Positions 59,521 through 64,000 of a stretch of 64,000 bases of DNA are shown here, piece after piece. Under the pieces are notes generated by a model. The model made no database searches and was not told the DNA's origin. It was given only the letters and a program-made list of their open reading frames with translations. This DNA is from Capsicum annuum. Its lineage: Eukaryota; Streptophyta; Magnoliopsida; Solanales; Solanaceae. How positions within the stretch are numbered: position 1 is the first letter of the stretch; the number at the start of each line of letters is the position of its first letter. The translations under genes and the position numbers were made by a program. The stretch covers positions 11,326,894 to 11,390,893 of the forward strand of contig NC_061121.1 in the NCBI RefSeq assembly GCF_002878395.1. Direction: 5' to 3'.

Positions 59521-59934
59521 CAAAAATCAACACTGTTTTGTATAAGATAAATCTAACAAGAAATAAAAGGCACGGGACCAAGAACAATAGAAAAAGTATA
59601 ATTATAACCCAAATGGTGGAGGAAAAAATTGGATTTTATCATACAATATTAGAAGAAATTGAAAAAGATTTTTGGGGGAAAATTTACCTTAATTCAAAAT
59701 TTTGAATTATAGAAAGAAAAAAAAGGGGGACTGAAATCACCCCCTGAATTAATGGCATAGATGGTGGAAGAAGTCGTTCTTAATTTGGTAAAGAAAGGGT
59801 GTATGATGAGGGGCTTTTAACTTGTATCTCAACTTTTAGTAAAAGTAGTAAATGTTGGGATATAAGTAATATTTTTAAAGTGGAGGGTTTTTAGTAATTT
59901 TAAAACTTAAGTTGTTCTTTTAGGTAATTTTTTC

Positions 59935-61640
59935 TATTAATTATCCTTAATTACAATTCATAGTCTCTCTCATTTATTTTCTCTCTTTATCTATTTAATA
60001 TTACTCTTCTTCTTTTTTTCTTTTCAGTTTTCTTCATCATTTTTTCTTTTTTCTTTTTTTTTTTTGTTGTTTTTCTCTTTCTCTTTACCTTTTTCATTTT
60101 TTTTTCCGTTTCTTTCATTTCTTGTTTTAGTTTCTTTTACATTTTTTCCACTTCTTTTTTTTTTTTTTGTATTTTTTCTCTCATTTGTTGTTGTTGTTGC
60201 ATTTTCTATTTTATATATTTTTATATTTTATATTTATTTGTATCATACTATATATTTTAAATAAATTTATTATTTGTAGTTGAATAGTTTAATCGTGAAT
60301 ATGTACAATTTATCATTTGTATTTGTATACAAAAAAAGTATATGGATTACTTGTATTTGTTTGGGTCTTAAATATATAAATATATAATGTGTCATTCAAT
60401 GCAAATGTATCATTAGTATTGTTATTTCAAATTTATCATTTGTATTTCTATATAAACAAGTATCATTTTGTATGTGTATGGTTCAACTTGTATAAACGTG
60501 TATCATTTAACGCAAATGCAATATTCATTTTTGTATAATTTATCATTTTATAAATACAAGTTTTCAAATTAAAAAAAAATCTTTTATAATTATTTAAAAA
60601 TATAAATGATCTTTCCAACTACAAACAAATGAAACAAATTAAATTACAAATAAAAATATAATAGGCAGTCAACTTAAGATATAAATACAAAATAGTTCTT
60701 TAAAAATACAAATAAATCGATAAAAATAATAACAAATACAAATAAAATAAAATCAAAAAATATAAATACAATGTCCAGTCAATTCTAAAATTAAAATATA
60801 AATATAAAATAATTCTTTTAAATAAAAGTGTGAATTGTATAAAATATAAATAATGGTGCGACTAGCAAACACAAATACAAGTGCGAATTATAAATACAAA
60901 TACAAATGTGAACTATAGCGTACAAATACAAGTGTGAACTATAAAATACAACTACAAATGCGAACAAATAACATTCAAATATAAGTGTGAACTAGCAAAC
61001 ACAAATACAAATATAAATGTGAACTATAACATACAAATACAAGTGCGAACTATAAAATACAAATACAAATACGAACTATAACATACAAATATAAGTGCGA
61101 ACTATAAAATACAAATACATGCGAACTATAATATGTATATACAAAAACAAGCATGGACTATAAAATGCAAATGCAAATACAAATATAATTGTATCAATTA
61201 CGAATACAAAAATACAAATGAAGATGTGAATACAAATATAATAAGTAATTATGATAGTTTTATTATTATTCATGACTTGTATTCGAGTAGATATATTTTT
61301 CAAAGATACAAAAAAACATAAGATAGAAAAAAAAAATTAAAAGGTACAAAAAAAGAAAACCGAAAAGAAACAAAGAAAAAAAAAAGAATGAAAATAAAAG
61401 ATATAGATAGAAAAAAAGAAAAAAAGGACAGAAAGAGAGAAACAAAAAAGGAAAAAAAAAAAACATATAAAAGAAGAAAAAATCGAAAAAGAAAAAAAAA
61501 TACAAAAAATGAAAGAAAGAATCGAAAAAGAAAAAAGAAAATGAAATAAAAAAATCAAAAAGTAAAAGAAATTAAAAAAGAGAAAAGAATAAAATAAAAA
61601 AATGAGGGTGAATACAAATATAATGCACAGTTATGATATT
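59935..61640. repeat. Low-complexity foldback: pyrimidine tract, TGTATTTGTAT region, ACAAATACAAAT region, purine tract
   Basis: The left part (60000-60215) is almost pure T/C and the right part (61310-61610) almost pure A/G. Between them are TTTGTATTTGTAT words on the left (60280-60540) and many ACAAATACAAAT / GCGAACTATAAAATACAAAT units on the right (60640-61210). The whole is an imperfect inverted repeat centred near 60560. The poly-Phe and Phe/Ser/Leu frames here are artefacts. Confidence 0.6.
60840..61130 (+). repeat. Imperfect array of GTGCGAACTATAAAATACAA units
   Basis: About nine units of 25-35 bp made of TACAAATACAAGTGYGAACT and TATAACA/TATAAAA variants, inside the right arm of the foldback. 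Confidence 0.7.
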
Positions 61641-63413
61641 TCCATCATCATTTATGACTTGTATTCGATGTAGTCATATTTTTCAAAAACAAAAAATTAT
61701 AAAATATAAAATGTGATTAATATGTTTATGTTTTTATGAATACAGATTATTGGGTAAAAGCGAATACATCGAATGTGAATTGAATACATGGGTTATAAAT
61801 GGTAATATTGCAAGGTATGGCTATAAAAGATGAGTTTTTTGTCAAACAATAGCTATTTTTTGAAACTTCCCCAATAAATAAATAATGAAGTAATAAAGTC
61901 TTTTTTACTACGATAAAAAAACGGATGTCAATTCTTGACTTGATATTTGTAGCAATATTTGTGGACTTAATAAAATCTCATAATCAAAAACAAAACTGAC
62001 CCCTTCAACCTCATTAATAGTATAGTGTAATACTAAGGATCCTACATGCATCTAATAATATTTTCTATAACAAAATCGACCCCTTCAACTTCATTGACAC
62101 TATTGTAGTACTGCGGATCCGACATGCGTTCAAAGATATTTTCCTTGTAACATGCAATACTTTGTGTGCGTGTGGTTTTATCTGATTCTCTGCAATGATA
62201 TGATTATATGTGTAAGAGGTGTAGGGTTGATGTGTGTAAAATTGATCTGCACCTCTCTAGTTCTCTAACCTCTCAACCTTTTCATGTTATATTGTGTGCG
62301 CAAATCGAAATGTGAATGAAAGTGTTGTGAACTAAGTTAGCGGGACTTTTCAAATATATTATTATACTTGTGTTGGATTATTCAAAATATACAATTTTTG
62401 AAGGTGCCAACATGCGTGTGACTGTATGTCTTTTGTGCCCAAAGAAATATAAATTAACTATCTGTAGGCTAAGAAAATTTAACAACTTAGATTAAGGGAA
62501 AATTCAAAGTTACATAATTAAAAGGCTAGATTAAAAGAAAAATATTTTTCGTTTGTAATTTTCATTATTTCTTTCGAAAATGAAATAAAATAGGTATCCT
62601 AAAATGTATTTTGTTGTAAATTAAGTTAATACTATTGTGAATATCCATATTTTTTAGGGGTATTTTCCTCATCAATTTTGTAATTAACTCTCACCCCTCC
62701 ATTATCTCGCACCTCAATTACCTTCCCTTAATATTCTCCATTATGTCAATGATTAATTCCAACATTAGATGTTGCTCGATGTATCCATATGAATGAAGGT
62801 ATTGAAAATCACGTTTATACTCTTGAAGTTGAATACATTTGTAAGAAAATAAAAATGCTCTCTCTTACTATTTACATATTTTTTTTTATCTACTTTCTTG
62901 TTTCATATTATTGCTTTTAGATTTCCTTCAGTTTATAACAACTCTATCTTTTTAGTATTTTGTCAATTTTATTACTAATAATGTAATAAGATTAAAAACT
63001 TCAAGATTAAGCCTACCAGGAAAATCTAATGCAAAACTCGTGGAGAATTAAAAATCACATGTCTATATATAATATATAAAAGCTAGTCATATTAATTATT
63101 ATTTTTTAAAGAACGTGTAACGTCCAAAATAAACAAATAAAAATAAACAAAGGAAGTAAAATGAATAAAGCGAAATCGTTGGCATGCTCCAACAGTAACA
63201 GAACTTCAATTGCACCTTAAAATCAAGTATCAGATTGAAAGGGAAAAATGAACTGAGATTAAATCAATATACATAGTACATACCAAAGAATAATTTGTTT
63301 GGGGACAATTTCATTTATGCAGTCGTTACATTAGAAGCAAATACAACTACTTCAACATTGATTTTCAAAATTAATAATTGTATTCAATTGTCATATGGAA
63401 AATTAATGCCAAA
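61641..63413. other. Host region 3' of SOT3
   Basis: No gene. The stretch 61993-62145 contains two tandem versions of CCCCTTCAACYTCATTRA. The stretch 61990-62450 matches 44255-44590, 62610-62790 matches 51100-51290, and 63170-63413 matches the 3' flank of SOT1 (28060-28319). It is therefore a mosaic of the flank duplicated with the sulfotransferase genes. Confidence 0.5.
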
Positions 63414-64000
63414 TCAAATGTAAAAAAATCTTAATCCAGATCCTTGGAACTTTTGTTCAATAACATGATTGAGTTTCTCACTCATTTCTGTAGTAAAATG
63501 ATTCTTCCAATCTCCAACTTTCCCTTCGCGAAAATACACTTTATATTCCACTTCAAATGATGACGATTTCCCATTTTTATTCACCTCCAAATTGCTCAAA
63601 TTCTCAAAGCTACACATTCTTAATATTTCATCCACCACTCCACAATTTTCTTCCTCTAAGGAAAACGGACATTCCAAGAATTCAGCCATGCGTTTAAGCG
63701 AAAGTTTGGGTTGCGCTATAATTTCTTTATGCATAAAGAAATGTACTTTGTTAAGCTTTTCTATGCTTTGTTTCCAATAATCCAACACGTGATTCCAAAA
63801 CGGACCATAAGGGTTCACCCCCCTACAAAAAAGATCAAACATTTCCTCTATGGAATTGGTATCTTTATAGTGAAGTCTTAAACTGTTTGCAAAATGCCAC
63901 AAAGAAATAAAATTGTCCATAGGATTTCTACATAAATAAACAATTTTGGTGCTTGTATCTTTGGTAATGAAGTAAAGGGCAAATGAGTTGAGAAAAGTCT
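63414..64000 (-). pseudogene. SOT3: sulfotransferase copy, cut by window edge
   Basis: The C-terminal half is well preserved from MDNFISLWHFANSLRL (63920) to the end LRFFYI at 63414, with FDLFCRGVNPYGPFW (the Cys that is a stop in SOT1), EEENCGVVDEILRMCS and REGKVGDWKNHFTTEM. Upstream, RLFSTHLPF with the catalytic-type His is present near the window edge. The region before RNPMD has lost about three codons and one base: TTGTTTATTTATG stands where SOT1-type text needs TTGGTTTATTTATG. The frame is shifted there. NPMD replaces NPKD, so a Lys of the second PAPS region is also changed. The N-terminal half lies outside the window. Confidence 0.85.

Larger units (their letters stand above)
56328..59897. 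mobile_element. MULE-like element with degenerate coding
   Basis: Imperfect inverted ends: TTTACTAAAAATCCCAACTA with ATATCCCAACTTTTAG on the left, and the inverted TTACTAAAAACCCTCCACTT with TATATCCCAACATTTA on the right. It contains plus-strand Mutator N-terminal-type remnants and a minus-strand unrecognised coding remnant. No clear 9-bp target duplication was found, so the limits are provisional. Confidence 0.5.

Noticed and set aside
60064..61558. Phe/Ser/Leu-rich frames that look like membrane proteins
   Set aside because: They arise from the pure pyrimidine and purine tracts of the foldback and have no normal protein composition.

Overview
The window looks like plant nuclear DNA, most probably from a Solanaceae species. 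The evidence is AT-rich intergenic sequence, plant-type cytosolic sulfotransferase genes, and many plant retrotransposons whose LTR ends and primer-binding sites resemble those I associate with Solanaceae genomes. The species is not determined. No rRNA gene, tRNA gene, CRISPR array or bacterial-type operon was seen. Most of the sequence is nested transposable elements, and nearly every reading frame is a decayed one.

Layout. 1-5240: 3' part of a Ty3/gypsy element carrying an antisense plant-mobile-domain (PMD) gene, ending in an LTR (4529-5240). 5241-5533: fragment of another LTR. 5534-6054: old host sequence that recurs near the sulfotransferase genes. 6055-27245: a Ty1/copia element (C1) split by later insertions. 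These are a solo LTR (6186-9227, target duplication AAGAA), a nested inverted duplication (10718-11640), a MULE transposase pseudogene (12004-13882), and a complete gag-only Ty3/gypsy element, E1 (16263-26821, target duplication AGATC). 27246-29840: sulfotransferase gene SOT1 (minus strand, one premature stop) and its flanks. 29841-40588: E2, a sibling of E1. 40589-45146: host DNA with an exon-like piece and a solo LTR (41871-44146, target duplication TAAAT). 45147-50483: a defective SIRE-like copia element (target duplication ATCTT). 50484-52638: sulfotransferase pseudogene SOT2. 52722-54830: 3'-truncated copia element. 55205-55423: plus-strand sulfotransferase fragment. 55954-56326: Stowaway-like MITE. 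56328-59897: MULE-like element. 59935-61640: low-complexity foldback. 61641-64000: host block ending in sulfotransferase copy SOT3, cut by the window edge.

Reading. The ancestral content seems to be a tandem cluster of sulfotransferase genes on the minus strand. Its copies keep similar 3' flanks. They were pulled apart by retrotransposons and have mostly decayed through different lesions in each copy.

The most interesting objects are E1 and E2. They are two large elements with near-complete LTRs, a Tat/Ogre-like gag, no pol, unrelated tandem arrays between gag and the 3' LTR, and several short conserved motifs that could fold as RNA. They look like non-autonomous elements mobilised by another element's enzymes.
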